Shown here: in pieces, positions 48,852 through 58,516 of the stretch
Numbering within the stretch: position 1 is the stretch's first letter
Layout: each line of letters begins with the position of its first letter
From: Phycisphaerae bacterium
GTDB taxonomy: Bacteria > Planctomycetota > Phycisphaerae > UBA1845 > UTPLA1
Direction: 5' to 3'
Assembly (NCBI GenBank): GCA_019636475.1
Contig: JAHBXN010000011.1
Coordinates: 1-64,000, forward strand
Length of the DNA: 64,000 bases
Notes under the pieces: generated by a model
The model's database searches: none
What the model saw: the letters and a program-made list of their open reading frames with translations, nothing else
What the model was told of the DNA's origin: nothing
Program-made: the position numbers and the translations under genes

Positions 48852-51800
48852 ATGCTTGAAAAAGTCCTCCATTTTTCCATCCGCAACCGCTGGCTGGTCA
48901 TGCTGTTCACTATCATCATCGCTGCTATCGGCGTCAATTCGCTGATCAAGCTTCCGATCGATGCGGTGCCGGACATCACCAACAACCAGGTGCAAATCAA
49001 CACAGAGTATCCGGCGCTTTCGCCTGTTGAAATCGAGAAGCAGATCACGTTTCCGATCGAAGTGTCCTTCGCCGGAATCCCCGGCCTGCAATCAACGCGT
49101 TCACTGTCGCGCAATGGGTTCTCGCAGGTTACCGCGATCTTCGATGACGACGTGGACATCTACTTTGCCCGCCAGCAGGTGTTTGAACGGCTGAGTCAGG
49201 CGGGTGAGAGTCTTCCTCCGGGAGCAGAGCCGGTCATGGGGCCGATCGCGACCGGACTCGGCGAAGTTTACATGTACACCGTGGAGTATGAGCATCCTCA
49301 CGGAGAAGGCGCTCCGAAGACTGACGGAAAGCCTGGCTGGCAGAGTGACGGCTCTTACCTGACGCCGGAAAGTCGAAGTCTTCGTGGCGATGTCGAATTG
49401 GTGGCCTATCTCCGCGAGGTCCAGGACTGGCTGATCAGCATGCAGCTTCGCACGGTATCCGGTATTGCCGGCGTTGACTCCATCGGCGGCTATGTGAAAC
49501 AGTACCACGTCCAGCCCGATCCGATGAAGTTGGTGAGCTATGGCCTGACCTTTAGCGACGTGATCGAGGCGTTGGAGCGCAACAACATCAGCACCGGCGC
49601 GGGCTACATCGAGCACAAGGGAGAGATGTACATCGTCCGCGCTGCAGGACGAATCAACACGCTTGAGGAAATTGAGACTATTACGGTCGGTTCGCGAAAC
49701 GGCGTGCCCATCTACATCCGAGATATCGTCGTGCCGGGAGGCGTTCGAATTGGCCGCGAGTTGCGAACCGGGTCAGCGAGCGAAAATGGCGAGGAGATAG
49801 TCGTCGGCACGGCGATCATGCTCTTGGGGGAGAACAGCCGAACGGTCGCAGCCGCCGCAGATGCAAAACTGGCCGACATTCAACAAAGTCTGCCGCCTGG
49901 CATCCGCGCCAAGACCGTATTGAATCGTACCAAGCTGGTTGATGCTACGATTCGCACGGTTGAAAAGAACCTCGTTGAAGGCGCAATCCTGGTCATCGTG
50001 GTGCTGCTGCTCCTGCTCGGCAACTTTCGCGCGGCGCTGATCTGTGCCCTGGCGATACCCCTGTCGATGCTCTTTGCTGCCATCGGAATGGTGCAGACTA
50101 AGGTGAGCGGAAACCTGATGTCGCTTGGTGCCATTGACTTCGGTCTGATCGTCGATGGTGCTGTCATCATCGTGGAGAACTGCATCCGTCGGCTGGCGGA
50201 GGAACAGCACGCCAAAGGGCGCCTGCTGACGCTCCAAGAGCGACTTCACATCGTCTTCGAAGGCAGCAAACAGGTGCGTAGCGCAACCGCCTTCGGCGAG
50301 GCCATCATCACAGTTGTGTACGTGCCGATCCTCACACTGACGGGCATCGAAGGGAAGATGTTCCACCCGATGGCGCTGACCGTCATATTCGCCTTGGCCG
50401 GAGCATTCGTCTTGTCGTTGACTTTCGTGCCGGCAATGGTGGCGATTCTGGTGCGAGGCCGGGTGAAGGAAAAAGAAGTCTTCGTCATTCGGTGGGCAAA
50501 GGCAGCGTACGAGCCCGCAGTTCGTTGGGCGCTAAGGGCCCGTTGGGCGGTCGCAGGCGTTGCGGTTGTAATTTTCACCGCGTCGCTGGTCTTGTTCAAC
50601 ACGTTGGGACAGGAGTTCGTGCCCAGGCTGGATGAGAAGGATCTCGCGATGCATGCGCTTCGCATTCCAAGCACGTCTCTCACGCAATCACAGGAGATGC
50701 AGTTTGACGTTGAGCGTGTCGTCAGCGCATTTCCGGAGGTCGCTTTTCTTTATTCCAAAATCGGCACCGCAGAAATGGCGACAGACCCGATGCCGCAGAA
50801 CGTGGCGGACACCTTCGTCATTCTGAAGCCCGAAGAAGAATGGCGCAGCGAGGCTGAGTTGGACAAGCTGATTGCGGCGAAGACAGAGGAGATGGAGCGG
50901 ATAATGGGTCACGGCGAGGAGGAAGACGCCCACGGAAGTGATGAGGGTGGACACGATACAGTCGTAGCCATAGGCCATAAGGGCAAGTTGCTCAAGCTCA
51001 TCGAGCTGAGCGTCAAGGCCCTACCGGGCAACAACTACGAATTCACGCAGCCCATCGAAATGCGGTTCAACGAACTGATTGCCGGCGTGCGAGGCGACGT
51101 GGCGGTCAAGGTCTATGGCGATGACTTCGACGCGATGCGAAAGACCGCGGACCAAATACTGGCGGTGCTGCAGACGATTCCTGGCGCCGCGGATGCGAGA
51201 GTCGAACAAACAAGCGGCATGCCGGTCCTCACTGTGGAGATCGACCGGGCCGCGATCGCGCGCTACGGGCTCAATGTTGCCGATGTGCAAGACGTTGTGG
51301 CTGTCGCGATCGGTGGCCGAGAAGCGGGCCTGGTCTTCGAGGGCGACCGCCGATTCGACGTGATCGTTAGGCTCCCCGATTCGCTTCGCGCGCAACCGCA
51401 GACGCTCGAAAACCTGTGGATTCCTCTTCCAGCCCGCGAGGACGACTTCGAGGATGTTCGCGTCGCATCCGCTTCACAATTGACCGGAATCATGACGCCG
51501 CCGGCGCGCATGGGATTTATCCCACTTGGCGACGTTGCGAGAATCGACGTCACCGAGGGAACCAATCAAATCAGCCGCGAAAACGGCAAGCGGCGCGTCT
51601 TTGTGCAGTGCAATGTGCGCGGGCGCGACCTCGGTTCGTTCGTGGCAGAGGCACAGGCAAAGGTAAGGGCGATTTCGCAGCCGTCAGGTCAATGGATTGA
51701 TTGGGGCGGACAATTCGAAAACCTCGTTGCGGCCAAGCGCCGGCTGGCTGTGGTTGTGCCGATCTGCTTTCTGCTGATTTTCATTCTGCTATTCAGCACG

Positions 51801-52379
51801 TTCAAGAGCGCAAAGTATTCGCTTCTCGTCTTCAGCGCCGTACCGCTGGGACTCACCGGAGGTATTGCGTCGCTTTGGCTGCGCGACATGCCCTTCTCCA
51901 TTTCGGCAGCGGTCGGCTTTATTGCCTTGTCCGGCGTCGCGGTACTGAATGGTCTGGTTATGGTCACGTTCATCAACCAGCTTCGCCAGGAAGGCATGGC
52001 GCGTGATCAGGCCATTATTCACGGTTCATTGACCCGACTAAGACCAGTGCTCATGACCGCGCTCGTCGCGTCACTGGGGTTTGTGCCGATGGCACTAGCA
52101 ACCGGCACCGGCGCTGAAGTCCAACGTCCGCTTGCAACGGTCGTCATCGGAGGGCTTGTGACAAGCACGCTTCTTACGCTGCTCGTGCTTCCGGCGCTCT
52201 ATCGAATCTTCACTGGTTGGGATCCCAGCGGTGCGCCGAGTCCGGTTCCCCAAAAATGGGAGGAGCCCGACGCAAGGTCGCTGGAATCTCAACGGGAGTC
52301 GGATACTTCGGCTGCCGGACCGTCGTCCGAACAACCCAGAGAAGACGATGATTCGCGCGATTCAAACCGAACAGGTTGA
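48852..52379 (+). CDS. Heavy-metal RND efflux pump (CusA/CzcA-like) 1
   Basis: A 1175-residue HME-type RND protein. N-terminal PIDAVPDITNNQVQINTEYP, porter-domain motifs, the TM4 proton-relay pattern GAIDFGLIVDGAVIIVEN, FAIG/GVAVLNGLVMVTFIN near the C-terminus and RPLATVVIGGLVTSTLLTLL. Inserted after residue ~680 is a His-rich loop (GHGEEEDAHGSDEGGHDTVV), absent from the second pump. It exports divalent or monovalent metal from the periplasm through the adaptor and channel. Metal (Cu/Ag versus Zn/Co/Cd) is not decided by what I can see. Confidence 0.93.
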   Translation: MLEKVLHFSIRNRWLVMLFTIIIAAIGVNSLIKLPIDAVPDITNNQVQINTEYPALSPVEIEKQITFPIEVSFAGIPGLQSTRSLSRNGFSQVTAIFDDDVDIYFARQQVFERLSQAGESLPPGAEPVMGPIATGLGEVYMYTVEYEHPHGEGAPKTDGKPGWQSDGSYLTPESRSLRGDVELVAYLREVQDWLISMQLRTVSGIAGVDSIGGYVKQYHVQPDPMKLVSYGLTFSDVIEALERNNISTGAGYIEHKGEMYIVRAAGRINTLEEIETITVGSRNGVPIYIRDIVVPGGVRIGRELRTGSASENGEEIVVGTAIMLLGENSRTVAAAADAKLADIQQSLPPGIRAKTVLNRTKLVDATIRTVEKNLVEGAILVIVVLLLLLGNFRAALICALAIPLSMLFAAIGMVQTKVSGNLMSLGAIDFGLIVDGAVIIVENCIRRLAEEQHAKGRLLTLQERLHIVFEGSKQVRSATAFGEAIITVVYVPILTLTGIEGKMFHPMALTVIFALAGAFVLSLTFVPAMVAILVRGRVKEKEVFVIRWAKAAYEPAVRWALRARWAVAGVAVVIFTASLVLFNTLGQEFVPRLDEKDLAMHALRIPSTSLTQSQEMQFDVERVVSAFPEVAFLYSKIGTAEMATDPMPQNVADTFVILKPEEEWRSEAELDKLIAAKTEEMERIMGHGEEEDAHGSDEGGHDTVVAIGHKGKLLKLIELSVKALPGNNYEFTQPIEMRFNELIAGVRGDVAVKVYGDDFDAMRKTADQILAVLQTIPGAADARVEQTSGMPVLTVEIDRAAIARYGLNVADVQDVVAVAIGGREAGLVFEGDRRFDVIVRLPDSLRAQPQTLENLWIPLPAREDDFEDVRVASASQLTGIMTPPARMGFIPLGDVARIDVTEGTNQISRENGKRRVFVQCNVRGRDLGSFVAEAQAKVRAISQPSGQWIDWGGQFENLVAAKRRLAVVVPICFLLIFILLFSTFKSAKYSLLVFSAVPLGLTGGIASLWLRDMPFSISAAVGFIALSGVAVLNGLVMVTFINQLRQEGMARDQAIIHGSLTRLRPVLMTALVASLGFVPMALATGTGAEVQRPLATVVIGGLVTSTLLTLLVLPALYRIFTGWDPSGAPSPVPQKWEEPDARSLESQRESDTSAAGPSSEQPREDDDSRDSNRTG

Positions 52380-52445
52380 GGCGGGTGCGACGGTGTACTT
52401 GCCAAGCATTGTTGTTCATGTGGCACTTTGCCAAGGAGACAAGTC

Positions 52446-52730
52446 ATGCGAAATGTAAGTCTGAAGAGCGTTGCTGTAGGTCTGTTTCTGGGCGTTGGCT
52501 TGACTGCCTGCGCTGCCAATCTTTTTGCGCAGCCCGGAACCGCCCAGCCGGTCAAGAGTGAAACGCAGTACTTCGTGACCGGCGAGGGGGATGATGCTCA
52601 TCTGTGGGTCCGCGAGGGAACCAAGCTTCGCTGTGTCGGACACGGCGAATGCAAGACTCACGGCGACCACAAGGGACATGATGACGATCACGCTGGCCAC
52701 GATCATGACAAGGAAAAAGCGAAACCGTAG
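52446..52730 (+). CDS. Periplasmic His-rich protein
   Basis: A 94-residue protein (AAGGAGACA site, ATG 52446). Signal peptide (SVAVGLFLGVGLTACAANLF), a small strand-rich core (YFVTGEGDDAHLWVREGTKL, one Cys pair CVGHGEC) and the tail HGDHKGHDDDHAGHDHDKEK. Likely a periplasmic metal buffer for the RND pump. Overlaps the following gene by 26 bases. Confidence 0.75.
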   Translation: MRNVSLKSVAVGLFLGVGLTACAANLFAQPGTAQPVKSETQYFVTGEGDDAHLWVREGTKLRCVGHGECKTHGDHKGHDDDHAGHDHDKEKAKP

Positions 52731-52992
52731 GCGCCGGCGAGGCGGGAGCCAAAGCGCACGGCGTTCGCCGAAACCGCCGAGCGTACGCAGCATGGTGGCA
52801 TGGACGATTCCCTTCGTGGTACTCGCCGTGCTCGTCGACTGGCTTCTGTACCACGACATGGCCAGTCATCGCGCGAAGTATGGCCATTGGTACTTCCCTC
52901 TTCAGGGAATCGTAATGGCGGTGTTCGTCACGATATCGGCGATCTCATTTCCGATTGTGTGGTGTCACCTGCGGCGAAAGGGCGCGAAATGA
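52705..52992 (+). CDS. Two-span membrane protein of the efflux operon
   Basis: A 95-residue protein from ATG 52705: a very basic N-terminus (MTRKKRNRRRRRGGSQSARR) followed by two hydrophobic helices (AWTIPFVVLAVLVDWLLY and LQGIVMAVFVTISAISFPIV). A start further upstream is possible, but the frame overlaps the His-rich gene. Function unknown; placement suggests an accessory of the pump operon. Confidence 0.6.
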   Translation: MTRKKRNRRRRRGGSQSARRSPKPPSVRSMVAWTIPFVVLAVLVDWLLYHDMASHRAKYGHWYFPLQGIVMAVFVTISAISFPIVWCHLRRKGAK

Positions 52993-53453
52993 CGGCGGAA
53001 CGATGCGCGATGATATTTCGGGTCATCGGAATCTTGGTGTCGGTAGCTGGCGCAGCATTTATTACTGGGTGTGCGCCCGGTCGAGTAGATCTATTCGATT
53101 CCGGCGCGCTCCGACTGGAAAAGGTTCCCGACGAACGCGGACATTACCGCGACATACACGCCTACCGAACGGACGACGGAATCTCGGTAGTTGGATACGT
53201 TCGTCGTTCATCGCGGCCCGCTCACGTTCATGTGCGGATCGACAATGCCACGGGACAAACACTCGCCGAAACCAAGGCAAGTGTACGCCGAGTTCCGCGA
53301 AGCGCCCGACGCGTTCGCCACGCGCGTTTTGAGGCTGTTTTTCCTGTGCAGGCATCTGACGGTTTCATCGTACGAATTCGGCATCATGTCGGTAGATGCG
53401 TTGATACCGACCCCGAGCAATCGATAGTGCCAACTGATCGGGATGGAGCTTGA
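52989..53453 (+). CDS. Lipoprotein of the efflux operon
   Basis: A 154-residue lipoprotein starting MTAERCAMIFRVIGILVSVA with lipobox AAFITGC. The mature part reads like a small strand-rich domain (YRDIHAYRTDDGISVVGYVR, HVHVRIDNATGQTLAETKAS). It overlaps the membrane-protein gene by four bases and the ATPase start by four. Its target is unknown, perhaps metal or the efflux complex. Confidence 0.65.
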   Translation: MTAERCAMIFRVIGILVSVAGAAFITGCAPGRVDLFDSGALRLEKVPDERGHYRDIHAYRTDDGISVVGYVRRSSRPAHVHVRIDNATGQTLAETKASVRRVPRSARRVRHARFEAVFPVQASDGFIVRIRHHVGRCVDTDPEQSIVPTDRDGA

Positions 53454-55648
53454 AAGTGGCCAAAACGTCCACGCAATTCCGCGTAGCAGGCATGGACTGC
53501 CCCGACGAAATCGCGGAGCTGCAGCAATGCCTGGCTGTGGATGGTGTCGATGACCTGTCGTTCAATCTGATGCAGTCGTCCATGACGGTTGAACATGATC
53601 CCGCCCGAATCGACGTGGACGAGATCATCCGACGGGTTCGGACTACGGGCATGAAGGCATCGGTCTTGGAGGACTCATCTACGGGGCCGAATGACGCGCG
53701 AGCTCCGTCTCCCAAGGGCCCGTTCTGGATGGCTGTGACTTCCGCCGCCGCAGCGGCCATCGGCGCTGCGTTGTCGTTGTTTCCCGCAAGTATGATTCTT
53801 CATGCCCCGTGGCCGGCGGCGATAGCATACACACTCGCCATCGCCGCTGCCTGGCGTTTTGTTCTGCCCAAGGCATGGTCTTCGCTGCGTCGGCTACGCC
53901 TCGACATGAATGTGCTGATGACAGTGGCGGTCATCGGCGCGGTCGGACTCGGTGAGTGGCTCGAAGGTGCAGCCGTCGCTGTTCTCTTTGCTATTTCCCA
54001 CCTGCTGGAAACATGGAGCGTCAACCGCGCGCGACGTGCAATCCAATCCCTCATGGAACTCAGTCCGGAACGGGCCCGAGTGTTGCAAGAGGATGGATCG
54101 GAGCGCGAACTCGCGGTTGAGGACGTAGAGGTTGGGAGCCGAATCGTCATCCGTCCGGGTGAAAAGTTTCCGCTTGATGGCGAAGTCGTGGAAGGCGAAA
54201 CGACGGTCAATCAAGCCCCAATCACCGGCGAATCAGCTCCGGTTGACAAGGCGCCTGGTGACGAGGTCTTCGCCGGTACCGTAAACCAGGACGGCGCCGT
54301 CACCGTCAGGGTCACCAAAGCTGCCGGCGACACTGTGCTAGCAGGCGTTATTCGTCTGGTCGAGCAGGCTCAGTCTCGCCGTTCTCGATCCGAGCAGTTC
54401 GTCGAGACGTTCGCTCGGTATTACACACCGGCCGTCGTCATCGGCGCCGTACTATTGTGCATCGTGCCGCCTCTGTTTTTCGGCGCAGCATGGTCGGCGT
54501 GGTTCTACCGCGCACTCGTTTTGCTGGTCATCGCATGCCCCTGCGCCCTGGTCATTTCGACGCCCGTTTCGGTCGTGAGCGGCTTGGCCGCCGCCGCCCG
54601 AAACGGCGTGCTCATCAAAGGAGGCGAATTCCTGGAAGCCGTCGGCCGGACTCGCGTGATCGCCATCGACAAGACAGGGACGCTGACGCACGGCAAACCG
54701 GTCGTTCAAGAGGTAATACCGCTCGGCGATGCCACGGAGCAGGGGTTGTTGGAACTCGCAGCCGCGATCGAGCAACGCAGTGAACACTCGATCGCGCGGG
54801 CCATCGTCGATTTCGCCAACGAACGAGGAATCTCGCCGCCGCCTTGCCACGATTATCAGGCTATTCGCGGTAAGGGTGCACAGGCGACCGTGGACGGCAC
54901 TCGTCACTTCCTCGGCAACCATCGCTTACTCGAAGAGAAAAACGTCTGCACCGACGAGATTCATCGAGTGATGACCGAGCATGAGGATTGCAATCACACG
55001 GTCGTCGGCATCGCGTCGGAAAAGCGTCCTCTCGGTGTCATCCTTCTCGCCGACGGCTTGCGCGAGGAAGCCCCGGAGGCTATACAGTCTCTGCGTCGCG
55101 ACGGCATTGAACGCGTCATCATGCTGACGGGGGACAACACTGGAACGGCCGAAGCGATCGCCAAGGAATGCGGCGGAATTGAACCGCGCGGCGAGCTACT
55201 CCCGGCGGACAAGGTCAAGGCCGTCGAAGCGCTCCGACACTCGCACGAGCACGTACTCATGGTTGGCGACGGAATCAACGATGCGCCGGCACTGGCGGCC
55301 GCGAGCGTCGGCATCGCGATGGGCGTCGGGGGCACCGACGCCGCCTTGGAAACTGCCGACATCGCCCTGATGACCGACGACCTACGCAAGCTCCCCTGGC
55401 TCTTGCGCCACAGCCGTCGCACGCGCCGCGTGATCATGCAGAACATCGCCCTTTCCTTGGGCATCAAGGCGGTATTCCTGGTACTCGCGGTCCCCGGGCT
55501 GGCAAACCTCTGGATGGCCATCGCGGCCGATATGGGTGCTTCGCTGTTGGTTACGGCAAACGGCCTACGGCTGCTTCGATCTGGGTTCCGGGAGGGGGCG
55601 GCATTATCGACCGGCATTCGACGGGCGTCGGGTCAGAGGGTAGAATAG
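53450..55648 (+). CDS. P1B-type heavy-metal ATPase (Zn/Cd/Pb-like)
   Basis: A 732-residue metal-exporting ATPase. An N-terminal HMA-like domain is present (~8-70), but its metal motif is GMDCPDE rather than GMxCxxC. CPCALVIS is the transmembrane metal-site motif; DKTGTLTHGKP carries the phosphorylated Asp; MLTGDNTG, GDGINDAPALAAASVGIAMG the hinge. The last helices have AADMGASLLVTANGLRLL, whose Asp-x-Gly is typical of Zn/Cd/Pb (P1B-2, ZntA/CadA-like). Metal choice is inference. The TTG start at 53450 overlaps the lipoprotein stop; a GTG follows at 53456. It empties the cytoplasm into the periplasm, where the RND pumps act. Confidence 0.92.
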   Translation: MKVAKTSTQFRVAGMDCPDEIAELQQCLAVDGVDDLSFNLMQSSMTVEHDPARIDVDEIIRRVRTTGMKASVLEDSSTGPNDARAPSPKGPFWMAVTSAAAAAIGAALSLFPASMILHAPWPAAIAYTLAIAAAWRFVLPKAWSSLRRLRLDMNVLMTVAVIGAVGLGEWLEGAAVAVLFAISHLLETWSVNRARRAIQSLMELSPERARVLQEDGSERELAVEDVEVGSRIVIRPGEKFPLDGEVVEGETTVNQAPITGESAPVDKAPGDEVFAGTVNQDGAVTVRVTKAAGDTVLAGVIRLVEQAQSRRSRSEQFVETFARYYTPAVVIGAVLLCIVPPLFFGAAWSAWFYRALVLLVIACPCALVISTPVSVVSGLAAAARNGVLIKGGEFLEAVGRTRVIAIDKTGTLTHGKPVVQEVIPLGDATEQGLLELAAAIEQRSEHSIARAIVDFANERGISPPPCHDYQAIRGKGAQATVDGTRHFLGNHRLLEEKNVCTDEIHRVMTEHEDCNHTVVGIASEKRPLGVILLADGLREEAPEAIQSLRRDGIERVIMLTGDNTGTAEAIAKECGGIEPRGELLPADKVKAVEALRHSHEHVLMVGDGINDAPALAAASVGIAMGVGGTDAALETADIALMTDDLRKLPWLLRHSRRTRRVIMQNIALSLGIKAVFLVLAVPGLANLWMAIAADMGASLLVTANGLRLLRSGFREGAALSTGIRRASGQRVE

Positions 55649-55650
55649 AC

Positions 55651-56061
55651 GTGATGATTCGAGGAGCGGTCAGACTGTTGATGGCGTGCCTGCTGGTTGG
55701 TCCGCCTGCGCTCTGCAAGGCGGGCGTGCTTGTCGCCTGCTGCGATCACGAGTCCCTTCGGGCAAGTAACGATGAGCCCTTGGGGTCGGCTTGCTGTACC
55801 GATGTGGAGGATGGCTGCAACACAGACACGACGGTACCGGATTCAACTCCTCGAAAATGTGAGGCGTGCGCAGGTATCTGCGCTGGAGCGGTCAAACCGT
55901 CTGACGAGTCCAAAGCCGCCGCACTTGACGCCCAACCGGCCATCCTCGTGGTCATCGTCATCAACTCAATGGCCTGTCCGAGGATTCGCCCTGATTCCCT
56001 TCACTCCTTGCCAGGTTCCAGACTGCCCTTCCCAGTATCCGACGTTCCACTGCTGATCTGA
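55651..56061 (+). CDS. Secreted Cys-rich protein, SDVPLLI-ending family (copy 2)
   Basis: A 136-residue protein starting at GTG 55651 or ATG 55654 just after the ATPase. Signal peptide (RLLMACLLVGPPALC), AGVLVACC, Cys-rich middle (GSACCTDVEDGC, RKCEACAGICAG), then ILVVIVINSM and the ending PFPVSDVPLLI. It shares with 43082-43480 the pattern ACxLxxxPxLCxAGVLxxxC and the C-terminal SD[LV]PLLI, with little else alike. It precedes the second RND adaptor by 130 bases. Probable periplasmic or membrane-associated metal-binding protein; the family appears undescribed. Confidence 0.75.
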   Translation: MMIRGAVRLLMACLLVGPPALCKAGVLVACCDHESLRASNDEPLGSACCTDVEDGCNTDTTVPDSTPRKCEACAGICAGAVKPSDESKAAALDAQPAILVVIVINSMACPRIRPDSLHSLPGSRLPFPVSDVPLLI

Positions 56062-56191
56062 TCTCCGTTAACAATTTCGATGCCCTCATTGACCGCGCGC
56101 CCAATCGGTGTACGCGGAGCTGTTTGTTGATAGCGCAATCAGGTGCGAAGTTCAGCAACTGGAAACGAATCCCATTGTCAGGAGATCATCA

Positions 56192-58510
56192 ATGCAAGAA
56201 AGACGTTGGATGTCGATAGTGATCGCTTGCGCGATCGTTGCGTGCTTCTCATCGGTCGGCTGCGAAAAAAAAGCGGACAGCGGATCTGGCGGACCCACAA
56301 GCTCATCAGGCGACGACGGCTCTGGTACGTCCAATGGCCCTGCTGCCAGCGCCCTAGCCCCCACCCTTGACAAGGGCTGGTGTAGCGGGCATGGCGTGCC
56401 GGAATCCGTCTGTACTCGGTGCAACGCATCGCTCATTCCGCAATTCAAGGACGCCAGCGATTGGTGCGCGGAACACAATCTTCCTGAGTCGCAGTGCACA
56501 ATCTGCCGCCCGGAGATCAAGGCGGAATGGGCCAAGCTCGATCCTGCGAACGCGGCCAAGGAGAAAGCCGGAGCCGCCTCCGTGTCCGAGAGCGGGACGA
56601 GTTCCCTCGGTCCTGCTTCCAGCCCGATCGAGCCGACGCTCGATAAGGGCTGGTGCGGCGGACACGGTGTACCGGAGTCGGTCTGCACGCGGTGCAATTC
56701 GTCATTGATTGCCGCGTTTAAGGAGGCGAGTGACTGGTGCGAGGAGCACGGACTACCTGAGTCGCAGTGTGTGTCCTGTCACCCGGAAGTCGAGGCGGAA
56801 TGGCACAAGCTCAATCCCGCAGCCTCTAACCAGGATCAACACGGCGATTCGAGAAGCATGGGCAACACGCCTGACGATGACGAATCGCGCTTCGCTGGAA
56901 AGTGGTGCTCGGAGCACGGGGTTCCCGAGTCCGTTTGCACCCGATGCAATTCGGCCCTGATCGCCGGTTTCAAGGGCGCCAACGACTGGTGCGGTGAACA
57001 TGGGCTGCCGGAGACTCAATGCACGATCTGCAATCCGCAGGTGCGCGAGAAATGGGCGGCCATGCGGCCGGCGGCGACCAACGTGATTGACGACAAACTT
57101 AAGGGAATCCTGTTGGAGCGCTCGCCTCGAATCCTGACAGGCGCGAGCGATCCCTTGTGCCAGGTCGATACGCTTCGCGTGACCTTTCTTGATCCCAGTA
57201 TCGTCCGGAAGGCGGGAATCACGGTTGAAAGAGTTGGACGGCGAACGATGTCTGCGACGATTGATGTCCCTGCTGAGATCGAGTTCGACGCGACTCGTAT
57301 GACTCGCGTGACGCCGTTGGTGTCCGGAGTGATCCGGGAAGTTCCCGTAGAACTTGGTAGCAACGTGAACGTCGGTGATCGACTGGTCGTCATCGACAGC
57401 CCCAGCCTCGGAGAGGCCAAGAGCGAGTACATCGAACGCGCCCAGAATCTCAAGCTGGCAAAGGCGGACCTCGAACGCGTCGGCACGATTTATGAAGGGA
57501 CGCGGCGAATGCTCGATGTATGCACGGCGGACGCGCAGCCCGTCCAGATTCGCGAGGCACTCGATAAATCGCCGGTGGGCGACGCGAAGGCGAAGCTGCT
57601 GCGGGCTCATGCTGCGCTGCAATTGGCGAAGTCGGAAGCCGCACGAGCGGAGACGCTTCAGCAAAAGAAGATCAACAGCGAGCGGGATTATCAGGCCGCC
57701 CAAAGCGCGCTTGCGGCTGCCGAAGCTGATTTTGTCGCCATACGTGAGGAGGTCGGCTTTAACGTCGATCAGGCGCGGCTGTCTGCGGAACGCGGGGTTG
57801 AAATAACCCGGACTGCTTTGGAGTCCGCCGAGCGCCGGCTGCACATCCTGGGTTTGAATCAGGATCAGATCGCCAAGATTGGAAGCGAGCCGCACGAATC
57901 GCTTTCTCGCTTCGAGCTGAGAAGTCCCGCTTCCGGGCGCGTCGTCGATCGCGCCGTGTCCGTCGGCGAGTCGGTAGAAGCAGATAACGTGCTCTTTGTT
58001 GTGGTTGACACCTCGGAGATGTGGCTCATGGCCGATGTGTACGAGCGCGACCTGCGTCAACTGCGGGTCGGACTGCCAGTACAGTTCATCGTGGACAGCA
58101 TGTCGGGCGCCAACTTTGAGGGAAAGGTCGCCTGGATCAGTAGCCAAGTGAGCGATCGCACGCGAACCGTTCGCCTTCGGGCAAGCCTGCCGAATCCTGA
58201 AGGCCTGCTCCGCGCCAAGATGTTCGGACAAGCGAGAATTGTCCTCCATGACAACGAGCATGTGGTAGGAGTTCCCGTCGATGCCGTCCAGACCGACGGA
58301 TGTTGTCAGCTCGTGTTCGTCGAGGAATCTGAAACGGTCTTTCAGCCTCGCAAGGTCGTGCTAGGCGCCCGCGCCAACGGATTCGTGGAGATTCTCAACG
58401 GCCTGAAGGAGGGCGAAGCCATTGCCAGCATCGGCAGTTTCTTGATGAAGACGGAGATCCTCAAGGGCAGCATCGGCGCTGGGTGTTGCGAAGTCGAACC
58501 AGGAAGGTGA
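56192..58510 (+). CDS. RND adaptor with six Cys/His finger modules
   Basis: A 772-residue CusB-like adaptor (TCAGGAG site, ATG 56192). Lipobox SVGC (~24). Residues ~61-115, ~152-206 and ~236-290 are three copies of a double module: WCxxHGVPESVCTRCN then WCxEHxLPE[ST]QCxxC, each with C-x2-H and C-x2-C spacing, separated by Ser/Ala/Asp linkers. The fusion-protein body follows (~330-770): TRMTRVTPLVSGVIREVPVE, a helical hairpin and RSPASGRVVDRAVSVGESV, then DVYERDLRQLRVGLPVQF. The tail is also Cys-bearing (QTDGCCQL, GAGCCEVEPGR). The modules could pick up metal in the periplasm and pass it to the pump; no transfer has been shown. Confidence 0.88.
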   Translation: MQERRWMSIVIACAIVACFSSVGCEKKADSGSGGPTSSSGDDGSGTSNGPAASALAPTLDKGWCSGHGVPESVCTRCNASLIPQFKDASDWCAEHNLPESQCTICRPEIKAEWAKLDPANAAKEKAGAASVSESGTSSLGPASSPIEPTLDKGWCGGHGVPESVCTRCNSSLIAAFKEASDWCEEHGLPESQCVSCHPEVEAEWHKLNPAASNQDQHGDSRSMGNTPDDDESRFAGKWCSEHGVPESVCTRCNSALIAGFKGANDWCGEHGLPETQCTICNPQVREKWAAMRPAATNVIDDKLKGILLERSPRILTGASDPLCQVDTLRVTFLDPSIVRKAGITVERVGRRTMSATIDVPAEIEFDATRMTRVTPLVSGVIREVPVELGSNVNVGDRLVVIDSPSLGEAKSEYIERAQNLKLAKADLERVGTIYEGTRRMLDVCTADAQPVQIREALDKSPVGDAKAKLLRAHAALQLAKSEAARAETLQQKKINSERDYQAAQSALAAAEADFVAIREEVGFNVDQARLSAERGVEITRTALESAERRLHILGLNQDQIAKIGSEPHESLSRFELRSPASGRVVDRAVSVGESVEADNVLFVVVDTSEMWLMADVYERDLRQLRVGLPVQFIVDSMSGANFEGKVAWISSQVSDRTRTVRLRASLPNPEGLLRAKMFGQARIVLHDNEHVVGVPVDAVQTDGCCQLVFVEESETVFQPRKVVLGARANGFVEILNGLKEGEAIASIGSFLMKTEILKGSIGAGCCEVEPGR

Positions 58511-58516
58511 CATCGT

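Noticed and set aside
56753-58261. Minus-strand 502-codon frame
   Set aside because: Antisense of the finger-module adaptor.
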